Below, piece by piece: positions 23,988-36,309 of a stretch of 64,000 bases of DNA. A program made the position numbers and the translations under genes. The DNA comes from Paratinospora sagittata. Lineage: Eukaryota > Streptophyta > Magnoliopsida > Ranunculales > Menispermaceae. The stretch lies in NCBI GenBank assembly GCA_035771175.1, contig CM069597.1, positions 7,599,001 through 7,663,000 on the forward strand. Reading direction: 5' to 3'. Every line of letters starts with the position of its first letter. Position 1 is the stretch's first letter. Under the pieces are notes generated by a model, which saw nothing but the letters and a program-made list of their open reading frames with translations, searched no databases and was not told where the DNA came from.

Positions 23988-26900
23988 TGTGGTCCCCTTC
24001 TATAGGATGACATCATGACCGACCAAGAGTATCACACGTGTCACCCTTGACATGTCTGACACCCTTGACACGTTTGACACCTTGTCAGCCTTTACCTGTC
24101 ACAATACCTGTATAATCCCATTTATAATCCAATCACCATGTAACACATTTCTATCATTTCCTTAATTTCTAAACCATCACATATCAAAACATTTCGTTTA
24201 TCATAAGCTTTCAGAACGATGTATTCACCCACTACATTTGTACATATTATAAGTAGTGTTATACATATATACAAAGTATGAAAGTATATCCAAATCTCTC
24301 CCTTTCTCATACATACATCAACAGTAGCAAGCAGAGATCACTCCTCCGTAGCCTTGCCCTTACTTTTATAATCACCACCTGTAATGAAAGAGAATTTGGA
24401 TGAGCTACAATAAGCTCAGTGAATAACCTACCAATGACATTATATATGCATCCATATTAAAACATGGCATTTAAAACTATATCGACCAATATGCAAGCAA
24501 ACATTAAATACAAATACATGATCAAGATATATTATGTCACTCTATACATTTTAAACAATGCACATTTCAATGAAAACATATCCTCACATATCTCATTCAA
24601 GTAAATGAGTGAGTCTGCTCCTTATTATGCATTGATAAAGAGAGCATCGATCCTCATTTATCCATACCACTAAGATCATTCCAGGGAATTATCCTTAACT
24701 AGGATAACATCAATGCCCATGAGTACTTTCACGGTCACTCATGCAAGTCTAACTACTAGAGGTTTACCCAAATGGAAATGATCTCATACTTTACTTACTT
24801 TAGTAAGCTCAAGTATGTTTGAGGTTACAAATACATTTCAATGCATTCAAATCACAATGCCGATATCATGTCATGCATACATTTCATAAATAAAGTTATA
24901 CATACAACGCCACACATAAAACCAAAGGTAAAGATACTCACACTGGGTGCAAAACAATCCTTAACCAAATCACCTTCTCTACAACTACTACACAAGCAAC
25001 TCAATAACATCTACTGTCCACAATCCAATTTATTAATTTCCTCAACATTTCATTGCAATTCCCACCACAAAATCATATTCAGTCAAAAGCATACAACAAT
25101 TCACACTTAATCACATTCAAATCATCATCCAACCAACTCCCAAACCCTCAACTGCTTAAACACAACTGGGTTGGAAAATAACCACATGCAACCATCAAAT
25201 TTCACCAATTAAACATGCCATAGACTTAGAATTCATCAAGCATCCACCTATGAAATTATATCTCAAATCCCACGAAATTAACGCAACCAAGATCCATCCA
25301 AACCATCAATTGAACCGTAGGAATCCTACAAAATTCATATGTGTCATACAACTTGAAGAGAGGAGAAAAAATATGAAGTTTTTAGCTTAAAAGGATCAAT
25401 CCTTGCCTTGAATTTCCTCAACCCTAGCTTCCTTTCTTCTTTTTCCCTTCGTTTCCTCTCTCTTCTCTGGCACAAAACAACTCAAATGAGCTTGAAGAAC
25501 TGAGAAATACCCTTTTAATTTGCACAAACTGCCTCATTGCCCACTTTAAAAATTCTGTCAGAATGCAGAGGAGCGCGCTTCTCCTTGTCCAAAAAACAGA
25601 TTCTTCTCTGAAACATGCAAAGAGCACGTTTCTCCTCCAAGGAGCGTGCTTTTATGTAATTTTCAAGAAATCAAGCTCTCAGGTTTCCACCATTGATAAG
25701 TATGATTTTTACATATATTTTATGTCATTTTATGTTATAGTTTCGGTATAGTTTTATTTCGGTTTGCATTTATATATGTTACTTCGGTGCATATTTGGAG
25801 AGATTTAACATTTAGTTCATGATTCATTTTGTAGGTTTTAAAATGGTTTTGAAGTGCTCTTAAAGTGATGAACAAATGATCAAATAATGGAGAGAAGAAT
25901 CAATCTGAAACTAGTGCGAAAAGATGCAAAATACGGCGAAAAAAGGCAAAATGTGCAATTTCCAGCGTTCTAGGCGCTGCGGCTCCCAATAGTGGCGCTG
26001 TAACGCCACACACTAAAAAAAAACAGCATTTTGGGCACTGCAACGCCCATGGGTAGCGCTGCAACGCCCGAGCATTCCGAAATCCTATTCGTTTTAGGAT
26101 TTTCGCACTATTCTTTCTCTAATCAACTCTAATTTTTATGGGACTTTTCCTACCTTCTCCTACCTATAAATACATCATTAGCGAGGGTTTTGAAGTACGA
26201 TAGAGAGGAGAACAAAATAGAAGAAGCGAGTGCAAGAGACGAGTGAACGCGAAAAAGCTGAAATTGATTCAAGCGTTGGTGGAAATTTATAAGTTTTTCA
26301 TTCTTTTATCTTGTATTTAATTTTTCTATGATGTTGAACCTTATAGATTTGGTGGCTTTATTTTTTATTATGGAGTAAATTAGTTTCTAGGTTTACAATT
26401 GGAACTCACATGTAGCCTAGGATTTATTATTTTAATTTTAGATATTTATAGTTAATTTTGAGTTGTTTGCTTTAATCTTTTCTTATTGCTTCTAATTAAC
26501 CAACCATTAATTAGATTGATTTGTTACATCTAGATGAACTTGGGAAAAGAATTCTAGATTTAGAACTTGATTAAAGTGAAGTATGATCAAAAGGTGAAAA
26601 CCATGAGTTCATGCTAGATAGGAATATACTTGCATGACATATGTAACCATTAAAAGAGGAAAAATAAAATAATTTTGTTTTAATTTAATTCACATAGGAA
26701 TATAGTGATTTAATTAGACAAAATATTTTTACTTGACCATCGCATGAGACTTGTAAATAAATTAGGGCTTTTGGTTAACAACTCAAATTAATTAATTGAT
26801 TAATAAATAAATAAATAGATCCATGTGAAGTGTGAGGGAAAATTGTAAATCTAGACTTTGAAATATTTGATTTGTTGAATTTTAAATTTATTTAGTGCAA

Positions 26901-27306
26901 TTTAATTCTTTTTATTTGTTTCATAGTAATTTTAATATTTGTTTAGATAAGATTAGGTTGAAATAATTTTAATAATTAACTAGAAATTAGTTACAAATCT
27001 TTGAGGGAACGATACTCTATTCATCATTATATTACTTGTTTACGATATTGTGCACTTACAATTATTTCACAACAACCACTACAGCACGCTTCTCCTAAGA
27101 TAGTGCACTTCTTTATGTCCAGGGTAAAAATTTCTCTAAGTGTGAGGTTTCAAATACCATATCTAGGGTCCCGGGGTTTCTACAACCCTAGTATTCACAT
27201 AAATACCCTAATTTAAGGCCATTTACGTATGTATATGCGTATATATTTGTCTGACAATATGTACGAGTCAACGCATAGGTTTGACGTACAAGTACGGGGT
27301 GTAATA
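23988..27306 (-). mobile_element. 3' LTR of the minus-strand chromovirus element (with nested insert)
   Basis: The right end GTACGGGGTGTAATA joins the end of the gypsy pol region, whose last bases on minus (GAGGACGAAAT, a stop context, then a purine-rich tract) are the usual PPT side of chromoviruses. The left end is TGTGGTCCCC with the landmark GACATCATGACC behind it. The LTR carries GAGCGCGCTTCTCC-type motifs near 25568-25655 and 27080. Without the 1381-bp insert it is about 1.94 kb, like the solo copy at 6299-8264. No partner 5' LTR was found to the right, so the element is truncated. Confidence 0.75.
25694..27074. mobile_element. Solo LTR of a different family, nested in the gypsy LTR
   Basis: Begins TGATAAGTATGATTTTTAC and ends CACTTACAATTATTTCACAACA, with TG...CA termini. 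It is flanked by ACCAT (25689-25693) and ACCAC (27075-27079), a 5-bp duplication with one change. GAACGATACTCTATTCATC followed by TTGTGCACTT near the right end resembles Athila-type Ty3-gypsy LTR ends. A GC-rich stretch near 25965-26070 repeats GGCGCTGCAACGCC-like words. Removing it restores continuity of the surrounding LTR with the copy at 7960-8060. Confidence 0.75.
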
Positions 27307-28686
27307 ATCTCTCCAATTTAAGGGATTTCGTCCTCAAAATTAAAATCAAGGAATATACCTCAAGTGGTGAATAAATTCAGAAACTGCTCCTGCATTTGAT
27401 CTTCCCACTCCCAAGTTTGCTCCTCATTATCATGAAATTTCATTTGATCCTAACTAGTGGAATCTGCTTGTTCCTGAGTTTTTTAATTCTTCTGACTACA
27501 ATCTGGATTGGCTCTTCTGGATAAGTGTCGTCCTCCCCAACTTGTAATTGAGTTACATCCAAGACATGAGTGGGATATTGATGATACTTCCTCAACATTG
27601 ATACATGGAAGACATCATGGACTCCAGTCAACTGTGGTGGTAGAGCAAGTTGATAAGCCAATGGAACTATTCTCTCAAGGATCTCAAATGGTCCCACAAA
27701 TCGTGCAACAAGTTTTCCTCTCACCCCAAATCTCATCTAACTTTTCATTGGAGAGACCTTTAACAACAACTGGTCTCCCACTGTAAATTCGAAAGGCTTA
27801 TGCCTATTATAAAAATAACTATTTTGACGATCTTGGGTTGTTTTCAATTTCTGTCTGATTTGCTTAATCTTCTCAATGTGATCCATAATAACAGCTGGCC
27901 CCAATAACAGTGACTCACCAACTTCATACCGGCAAGTTGGAAATCTGCAAGGTCTACCATATAGAGCCTCGAAGGGTGCCATGCCAATACTAGCCTGATA
28001 GCTGTTATTGTAGGCAAACTCACACAAATGAAGATATTCACTCCAACTCCCACCAAACTCCAAAATACAAGATTTGAGCATATCCTTCAGCATCTGTATC
28101 ACTCTCTCACTCTGCCCATCAGTTTGAGGATGATACGTTGTACTAAGACGGAGATTGGTCCCAAATCGAGTCTGCATTGAATGACAAAACCTCGACGTAA
28201 ACCTTGGATCTCTATATGATACAATAGATACGGAAACCCCATGTAATCTTACAATCTCAAGTATATATTCCACAGAGTCTCTAGTGTTCATTGGAAGAAA
28301 GTGAGCAAACTTCGTCAGTCTGTCAATGATAACCGAGATGGCATCGTATTTACCCTGAGATCTGGGCAACCTTGTAATAAAATCCTTGGTAATGTGCTCT
28401 CATTTTCATTCTGGAATGGATAATAGTTGCATATGTCCTCTAGGCCTCTAGTGTTCAGCTTTAACCTGCTGGCACACCCCACATTTCTGAATATATTTAA
28501 CTATATCCTTTTTCATCCCATGTCACCAAACTGTTCTTTTCATATCATGGTACATTTTGATTGATCCTGGGTGAATGGTATACTGAGATCTATGTGCTGT
28601 CTGGAGTAACTCAGCCCTCAAATCATGATCAATAGGAACTCATAATCTCCTATGAAATCGTAACACATCATTTCAATCTCATTACT
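27307..28686 (-). pseudogene. Chromovirus integrase and chromodomain segment of pol
   Basis: Reading minus from about 28686: an H2C2 zinc-binding region (HGMKKDIVKYIQKCGVCQQ), then the integrase core with the acidic triad in VIIDRLTKFAHF, YRDPRFTSRF and YHPQTDGQSER. The C-terminal GPF.IL motif (FVGPFEILERI) and a chromodomain-like end (EEPIQIVVRRIKKLRNKQIP) follow. A TAG stop sits between PMKS and MRFG near 27735, and more stops follow in the chromodomain. Integrase plus chromodomain defines a chromovirus; Tekay-type is suggested by LTRs of 2-3 kb. It is non-functional and continuous with the RT segment at 31875-33601 once the insertion is removed. Confidence 0.88.
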
Positions 28687-28948
28687 TGTCACACCCTGGG
28701 TTGCACAACGTGCCCCCTACCCAGGTGCGGGCGCACCACCGCAGTGGACAACGCCTAGCCATTATATATCCACAGTATTGTCTTCATTGGGGTCCACAGA
28801 ACACTGCACGCACCCAACGACCTTTGTCCTTTCCCTATGCAGAACACTGCACAGTCCAGGGGCCTCCCCCAAGTTCGAACTCGCAACCTCTTCCTCATAA
28901 GGTTAGATTTCGCAACTTGAGTATCCATTGAACCAATGGTTTCTCAAT
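28687..28948 (-). mobile_element. SINE-like segment abutting a solo LTR
   Basis: On the minus strand from about 28948 it has an A-box TGGTTCAATGGATAC, and about 45 bases later a B-box GGTTGCGAGTTCGAACT, the tRNA-like Pol III promoter layout of plant SINEs. Its far end is GGGTGTGACA (TGTCACACCC on plus at 28687) with no A-tail. The left edge sits exactly at the TSD of the LTR insertion (TTACT 28682-28686, TTACC 31875-31879), so it lies inside that duplication. The first ~95 bases match the arms of the palindrome at 33602. Confidence 0.6.
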
Positions 28949-29668
28949 TGTGGCGACCCCGCGCCCCGGACCACCAACCCCGCAGGGAATGACATGCGGA
29001 ATGACGGGGCGGGACGCCCGGCGTAGGCATCTCCGACCACTCCTCAACTCCCGTGAGGTGGTTGAGACCCTACGAGCCTTATCTCAAACAACAACATAAT
29101 ATCAAAAGGTACTAAACAAAACTACCCACCGTATTAATCATCAAAGACAAGAGATAATCCATAAAAATGAACCATAAATAAAATCATAATCCCTACAGTC
29201 CATTAAAATTGACATACACATAAAGTCCAAAATTGTGGGTACAAATAAAAACTGTCATATGCCCACATGGTTTATCTAACAAGTCCCAACTCACCCATAC
29301 TATAATGTGGTAAGTGTTATAATTACATAATCCAAAATATAATACTTCATAATTTAAAACACAGTTCAATCAAAATGCCTCACAACTCACATCGAGGCTT
29401 TGGATTCTCTCGCAGGCAAGGCCCTCAAGATATAACTACTCCTTTGCCCTTATTCGGGACAGAAGGACCTGAAAGAGGAAAATGAGGGTGAGCCAACGGT
29501 GCCCAGTGAATAGAATTCAGATATGCTATCAATACTCATCAATAAATATCATGTATGCATGTCAATGTGTAGCATGATTTAAAAGCTCATAACATATAGA
29601 TATCAAACATTTATAATAAGTTCGATGCAAGTAAAAGCTTATCAATTTAGATCCACATTCCACATGCA

Positions 29669-29772
29669 TTGGGTTACTAGTATACGTCTATTTCACCGTA
29701 CCGTTGATCCCAATCATGTTTATTTTGGGTTACTAGTGCACGTCTATTTCACCGTACCGTTGACCCCAATCT
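29669..29772. repeat. Direct duplication inside the solo LTR
   Basis: Two copies, about 57 bp apart, of a block beginning GGGTTACTAGT and containing CGTCTATTTCACCGTACCGT. Confidence 0.85.
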
Positions 29773-30034
29773 CTTCCTTTCCTAAAATCCTCCTATGACA
29801 AGGTTAAGTCCCCCTATTAGCCAGATAGACGGGCCCAACCAAAGTCATAAGGTTTTCTCAAATCAATGCATCATTCAAAACATTAGAACACATTCATGCT
29901 TTCAACATACAATATATAAGTGATATGATGACATAAAAGATATAATCATAAATGAAGTCTACTCACAACCAAGCCTCGCGAGAGTATTTAACCACACACG
30001 ACCACCAAACCGAATCAACCTAATCAAGATCCTG

Positions 30035-30102
30035 AAACATACATCAATATCCTACCATACATCAATATCCTACCATACATCAATATCCTACCATACATCA
30101 AT
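30035..30102. repeat. 18-bp minisatellite
   Basis: CATACATCAATATCCTAC repeats about 3.7 times without interruption in the solo LTR at 28949-31874. Confidence 0.9.
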
Positions 30103-31249
30103 TTCTATGCTCAATCACATAGACATTACACATCAACCTTAAATCAGCCCACATATAAACAATAGGCCTAAATCCCATCTAATCCCATCATTCAACTCAA
30201 ATCACATGACTTAGGCCTCTAATGCATAGTTCTCATACATAAACCATTCTATTAATCAAAAATACTGATTTTCAATTCCTTTAGGCATAAACATGCCCAA
30301 ATTGGGTCACTTGATCACAAGTAGGCCTAACCCATGATATGGTCACAACCACCAAATCAGTAGCATAATCAACTCTAATCATGCTTAATTAAACATAAGT
30401 TGCATCAATTCAATGATTTTAGGCCAAAAGCATCAAAATCCCTAAAATTTGAAATTTTTCATACTTAGGCCATATTGTCGATTTACACTAGGTCACCATG
30501 TTCAGCCATGTATATCACTGATTTTGCATCATGGGTTCATCAACAATGGCAACTAGGTCAACATAGTTGACATGCAAGCTATTTGGAAAGGTCTAAGTTC
30601 ATATTCTAAATTTAGGTCTAATACAAGCAACCCTACCAATTCTTCATTTACTATTCTGTTCAGATGTATCAATATACCAACAGAAATATGTAATCACAAA
30701 ATCAACCGTACAGATTGAATTATGTGAAGATACAAACCTTTTGTCAAAATATCAGCCCAATCCAACGGTGGACCGAAAAGATAAGTATATTTGATGAACA
30801 AGTCTCTAATCAGACAATTTCTCCTTTCCTGCTGCAAATACTCAAACTCAGATGACTATATGACACAAAATACTAAACGAATACACATCTCCACCGTTCA
30901 GAATACATACATATCAGTTATAAACTACATACCCAAATTTGATATCCATCCAACGGTAGATTAAGGAGATCTAGAAGTTTGAGCGGAATGGCGCGAGAAA
31001 TCCAGACTTTCCAACCAGCTTTGTTTGAGAGGTTAGATCTCTTAGAAGAAACCTCTGATCAAGATCTCACCGCCCAGAATGAATAACCATAAGCTACGAA
31101 CTTTCTGGCAAAGTTTGAGCTCGATCGGACCATGTATTCGCAAGATCCACCTCTTTGATGAAAATGTCGCAGGGATCTTCCTCCTGCAACTCTCTCATTC
31201 TTTCTCTTCTTCTTTCCTTTCTTTCTTTTCTTTCTCTTCTTCTTTCCTT

Positions 31250-31449
31250 TCTCTCCACTCACCTCTTTCTAGCACTTCCTTGATTCCCTCCTCCACTCAC
31301 CTCACTTTCTAGCACATTCTTGGATTCTCTCCTCCACTCACCTCATTTTCTAGCACATTCTTGGATTCTCTCCTTCACTCACCTCATTTTCTAGCACATT
31401 CTTGGATTCTCTCCTCCACTCACCTCACTTTCTAGCACATTCTTGGATT
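31250..31449. repeat. 41-bp minisatellite, about five units
   Basis: The word TTGGAT recurs at about 31320, 31361, 31402 and 31443 within units holding CTCCACTCACCTCA and TTCTAGCACATTC. A pyrimidine-rich CTTTC run precedes it (31190-31250). It lies near the start of the solo LTR in its own orientation. Confidence 0.9.
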
Positions 31450-31874
31450 AGAGAAGTGGGCATGGGACACTTGTCCACTTTCATGCACCAACCTTCACAT
31501 GTGTTGGTCTCATACTACCCATACCAACCACATGTACTTTAACCAATCTCATGCTTCCATGTATTTTAAATGTTCAATCCATTTAATACACCAAATTTTC
31601 ATTCTCATTTATCCTTTTATTCAATCAATCCTAACCCATATCAATTCATGGTTTAATGGGCCCATGCATAAATAATAACATATGCATTATACTTTAATTT
31701 AACATGACCCATATACAATTTATGATACACATATTTATATACATTATCAAGCATAAACTATACAAACATTAAACAACCATCAAACAAACACCAAACATAT
31801 CAAGGGAACACATAGAGTTTGGGCAAAATGCAATTGGGTTATGGGCTAGATGAAATAATTTTCGGGGCGTCACA

Positions 31875-33601
31875 TTACCAATCAATACATTCAGCTCTAT
31901 CAGCCCATGAATTATGCATACCAAAGTTAGGATCATGTTGTTGTAGATCCTTAATCCTCTGAATATGAGTGTCAGTAAGCTGCACATGCATTTTGGTACA
32001 AATATCAACATGTGGTGCGAGATAGAACACACTCATAACTGTCACTCTTCCCAGTAACCTCCACTCACGAGCCATCTGATAAGCAACCACACCTGTCTCT
32101 GTCTCTTTCCTGCTTAGTGCATCAACAACTACATTGGCCTTCTTAGGATGATACTCTAATGTGAAATCATAATCCATCAGGAATTCTAGTCATCTTCGTT
32201 GCCTCATATTCAATTCTTTTTTATCAAATAAGTATTTCAGACTTTTATGGTCTGAATACAGTGTGAACCTTTTACCATAGAGGTAGTGCTTCCACGATTT
32301 CAATGCAAACACAACTGCTACCAGCTCCTAGTCGTGCACAGGGTAATTCTTCTCATGCACCTTCAGCTGTCTGGATGCATAAGCTACCACTCTACCCTCC
32401 TGTATCAACACACAACCCAAAACGGACTGAGATGCGTATTTATAGATCACTAACTCCTTTCCAAGCTTTAGAAGTACCAAAATTGTTGCAATAGTCAACT
32501 TTCTCTTCAGCTTTGTGAAAGCCTCCTCACAAGCCACAGTCCACACAAAAGGCACATTCTTTTAAGTTAGCTTAGTAAGTGGAGTAGCTAGTTTTGAAAA
32601 CCCCTCCACAAACTTTCTGTAATACCCAACTAGACCTAGAAAACTTTGAATTTCTATCACTGTGGTCGGTCTTCGCCAATTTATGATTGTCTCCACCTTG
32701 GCGGAATCAACAAATATCCCTTCTGCACTAACCACGTGACCTAAAAATTTTACCTCATTTATCCAAAACTCACACTTATTGAGCTTGACATACAACCTAT
32801 GCTCTCTCAGTGTCTGCTGTGTAATCAAGATGTGTTGCCCATGCTCCTCTCGAGTCTTAGAATAAATGAGAATATCATCGATAAAATCAATGATGAACTA
32901 GTCAAGATATGGTTTAAATACCCTTTGCATCAAATCCATAAACATGGTAGGTGCATTGGTCAAACTAAAGGGCATCAGTAGAAATTCATAGTGTCCATAT
33001 CTTTTCTTGAAAGCTGTTTTAGGTACATCTTCTTCCCAAATTATCAACTAATGGTACCCCGATTGCAGGTCAATCTTTGAAAAGAACTTGGCCCCATTCA
33101 GCTGGTCAAACATGTCATCTATTCGTGGTAGAAGATATTTGTTTTTCACTGTCACCTTGCTCAGCTGACAGTAATCAATACATAAACATAGACTCCCGTC
33201 ATTCTTCTTAACAAACAACACAGGTGCTTCCTAACGTGACATACTAGGGGTAATAAACCCTTTTTCCATCAACTCATCAAGTTGAACTTTGAGTTCTTAT
33301 AACTCTTTTGGTGTCATTCTATATGGAAGAATAAAGATCGGTTTTGTGAATAAGTTCTATTATGAAATCTATCACTCGTCATGGTGGCAATCCCAATAAA
33401 TCATCAGGGAAATACATCTTGGTAATCACATACTAAGAGGATCTCTGATAACTATATACCTTGTCCTTTATCTTCCTTAGACTTTATACTAGCCAATATT
33501 TTCATTTCCTCATTTGTAACCATCCTACCTCTAGTAGGAGGCTTAGAGGCAATCATACCTCTATAAACAAATGATGGTTGCCCTAGTATCTAGAATACCA
33601 C
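31875..33601 (-). pseudogene. Chromovirus reverse transcriptase and RNase H segment of pol
   Basis: Minus-strand reading gives RT with FIDDILIYSKTREEHG (near 32850-32885, the IDD active-site box), KLNKCEFWINEVKFLGHVVS, then the RNase H leader VEIQSFLGLVGYYRKF-type block. RNase H follows with [21 protein letters not shown] and DFTLEYHPKKANVVVDALSRK. Stops and frameshifts occur between blocks (for example before 32555, and at 32888 next to the IDD box). It sits between two inserted LTRs and joins the integrase part on the left and the protease part on the right in the same orientation. It is a dead copy of the same gypsy element. Confidence 0.88.
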
Positions 33602-33932
33602 TGTCACACCCTGGGTTGCACAGCGTGCCCCCTACCCAGGTGTGGGCGCACCCCCTCGGGGCGAACGCCTAGCCATTATGGATCCATAATATTGTCCTAT
33701 CGTCATGTAGCAACCCAACCGCAGCTGGTCTACATCGAAACGATTATTTGTCCCTACTATTCATGATGAGTGAATAGTAGGGACAAATAATCGTTTCGAT
33801 GTAGACCAGCTGCGGTTGGGTTGCTACATGACGATAGGACAATATTATGGATCCATAATGGCTAGGCGTTCGCCCCGAGGGGGTGCGCCCACACCTGGGT
33901 AGGGGGCACGCTGTGCAACCCAGGGTGTGACA
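33602..33932. repeat. Perfect 162-bp inverted repeat with 7-base spacer
   Basis: Arm 33602-33763 and arm 33771-33932 are exact reverse complements over all 162 bases by my reading; TGATGAG is the spacer. The ends are TGTCACACCC and GGGTGTGACA. The first ~95 bases resemble the SINE-like segment at 28687. The left edge coincides with the 5-bp target duplication ACCAC (33597-33601), whose partner is at 36056-36060, after the neighbouring solo LTR. It could be a foldback element, an inverted duplication of an LTR-edge segment, or an assembly artefact. Confidence 0.9.
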
Positions 33933-33958
33933 AAAAGGCCTCATGTGTTTGAAAATAT

Positions 33959-36055
33959 TGTCACGACGCCCCTGACGTAGGCTGACGTCATGACCGGCAC
34001 AACGTACTATACACTGTACATACAATATATAATACACTGTCAGCCTTCACGTACTCTCACAATACTTCCCAAAATGTACAAATTTTTTTTTCCTATACCA
34101 CAAATCAAACCCAATATAGATCTCTATAATCATTCCATTCTTTCCACAAAATAAATTCTCACCTGATACGTATTTATGATCAGCTCATTTCATCATCCAA
34201 TATATTAAACTATCTATGCTCACACATCCCATCTAGATGATAATTCACATATATATAATGTGTGATAAGTATACATATCAAAATAACAAAAATATAATCT
34301 ATTTCCTCCAAGCATACATACACATACCAGACGAAGGTTCACGTGAGTATCACTCACGGAATTTTCCTTTTCCCTTCGACTCAATACCTGAAATATTGGA
34401 GGAAATGGGGTGAGCAAACAACAGCTCAGTGAATATAGTTCTTGAGATGACAATTATATATATTTAGAGAAATATGACATTTAAAATCATTTCAAACACT
34501 TATGCAACACATGCATCATTCAACGAATATATTATACATGTCAACAACATAAATTTCATGAGTTTTTCATAATACAATGCACAATCTCCCTCCTCCGCAA
34601 GGCAAGAGAGCGAGTCTAACCCTTGTATGGCCGTACAAGGTAGACACAGCCTCTCATTACCCAATTCACAGTCATTTCAAGGATCGCAACCCTTGTTAGG
34701 ACAGACCTACTGACAATGAGGACTCGCAAAACCTCATCCGGGTCTAATTCCTAACGAAATGACAATGAGGATTCGCAAAGCCTCATCATTACAAACTCCA
34801 ATGCTAAAATCAGTTTGCATGACCCATAAAACTCAATGTATATATAAATATACCATGCATACAATCAAACATTTTATATACGTACAATGCCATACAAGAA
34901 CCAACGCAAGAAAACTATACTCACAGTACAACACGTTCAACTTAAACCCAATCATCATCGCTTTCGAGTCCAGCTCCAAGTTAAATCCAACTAATTTAAC
35001 CTGTCACAATCACTCCATAATTCAATTTCATGTATTCATATCTATTTACATCTTTCATTTCTCAACTCACTTCAAATCACGAATAATAAATCCATTTAGG
35101 ACTCATAAGCAGTTGAAGAAACTATTATCTCGTTTCTGTGGTCAATCTAGATATTTCCACAAGAAAGAACAGTGAAAATAGATTTCCAAATCATATTTTC
35201 ACGACACCATATACTTAGTTACTAAAACTATCATCGGGGTTTCATTGGTCACATCACTGGTCAATGTTCACTGTACACTGTGTACTATTTACTATTTATT
35301 GTGCACTATTCACTATGCACTGTTCACTGTGCACTATTTATTATACACTATTTACTATTCACTGTAACTATTTACTATTCACTATTCACTATTCATCACT
35401 ATTCATCCAAAAGATGTAAATTGTATTAAAATTGTCAAACGGTCTTCAAAACGCATAAAATAGAATCTAACCACATATTCGGAGTCCCGACAGTCCAGGG
35501 AGTGTTTTTCTACCTTTTTAGCAGATTTTTATTCACATTGGGTCAAAACTTCCAATTTGTCAAAACGCCACAAAATGGCTTTCACAGTAAAAATTACTCC
35601 GCTAGAAAGTTTACATCTAACTTAGATAGTAATTTCACGAAGAAAAAAAGTAAAAATCACTTACCACAGGTCCGAATTTCGCGCAAACACCGTGTTTCCT
35701 CTTTTTCTTCTTCTCCTTCTTCTCCTTCTTCTCTCTGCCCTTTCTTTCCTTTTCGTTCGTTTTCTCTCTCTGTTTTCAGCAACTCATTTAATATATTTAC
35801 TTTCGTAAACAGTAAATATTGTTCAGTTTATTTTATTTCTTTTAATAGAAATACTGTTCACATTGAATAGTACCCCAGTGAACAGTATTTTATTTTATGT
35901 TATTTTTTTTTCTTCATTTTCTTCTTCTTTTAAATCCACATGTTAATTAATCAACACACGTATATTTGGCTCCTACATATAAAATATATGTATTATACGT
36001 CTCGCTATACGTGTATTTCAACGTATATATTTAATTAAAATTACGGGGTGTTACA
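33959..36055 (-). mobile_element. Solo LTR inserted in gypsy pol (2097 bp, plus left extension)
   Basis: Left end TGTCACGACGCCCC with GACGTCATGACCGGC behind it; right end TACGGGGTGTTACA. It is the same family style as 6299-8264. The target duplication ACCAC is perfect only if the palindromic segment and a 26-base bridge (33933-33958) are counted as part of the inserted unit, 33602-36055. It splits the host gypsy between protease and RT. Confidence 0.8.
35260..35410. repeat. Degenerate CACTATTCACT-type short repeats
   Basis: Words such as CACTATTCAC, TACTATTTAC and CACTGTTCAC follow one another for about 150 bases within the solo LTR. The unit is about 7-10 bases and irregular. Confidence 0.8.
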
Positions 36056-36309
36056 ACCACATTTTTAGAAAAGCAATCTACAAGAGCATGATATGCAACT
36101 AACCAATTCATACCCAGGATGGTATCAAACTCCAAAAATTCTAATATTCTAAGGTCAACAATCATCTCATGTCCATCAAACTTGACAACACAGTTATGAC
36201 ATACCATATTTGGGTAGATTTTTTTCTCTGTTGCAATACCCAAGTAATAATCACTAGGATACCTAGAGTTCAAGTATCTATTGAGCCCATTCCAACCAAC
36301 CATCCGCAA
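36056..36309 (-). pseudogene. Chromovirus aspartic protease C-terminal fragment
   Basis: Minus reading: a segment ending LEFDTILGMNWLVAYHALVDCF, the conserved ILGMDWL..YHA.IDC stretch at the end of plant gypsy retropepsins. The catalytic DSGA part is not present. Sequence right of 36309 does not continue as protease or gag, so the host element is broken here. The frame runs a little into the adjacent solo LTR (to 36031), which is a shadow. Confidence 0.75.

Larger units (their letters stand above)
28949..31874 (-). mobile_element. Solo LTR inserted in gypsy pol (2926 bp)
   Basis: Left end TGTGGCGACCCCG, right end CGGGGCGTCACA, inverted termini of a long chromovirus-type LTR. Internal stretches (for example AACCTTTTGTC.AAAAT near 30735 and CCAACGGT near 30770) match the solo LTR at 57114-59810, so these two form one subfamily. 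It contains several short tandem arrays. It splits the host gypsy pol between RNase H and the integrase zinc finger. Confidence 0.75.

Noticed and set aside
33602..33932. Reading the palindrome as a microRNA gene
   Set aside because: Perfect 162-bp pairing without bulges is unlike plant miRNA precursors; an siRNA-producing repeat or artefact fits better.
33744..34037. 97-codon minus frame
   Set aside because: It is created by the palindrome arm and the LTR edge; not a gene.
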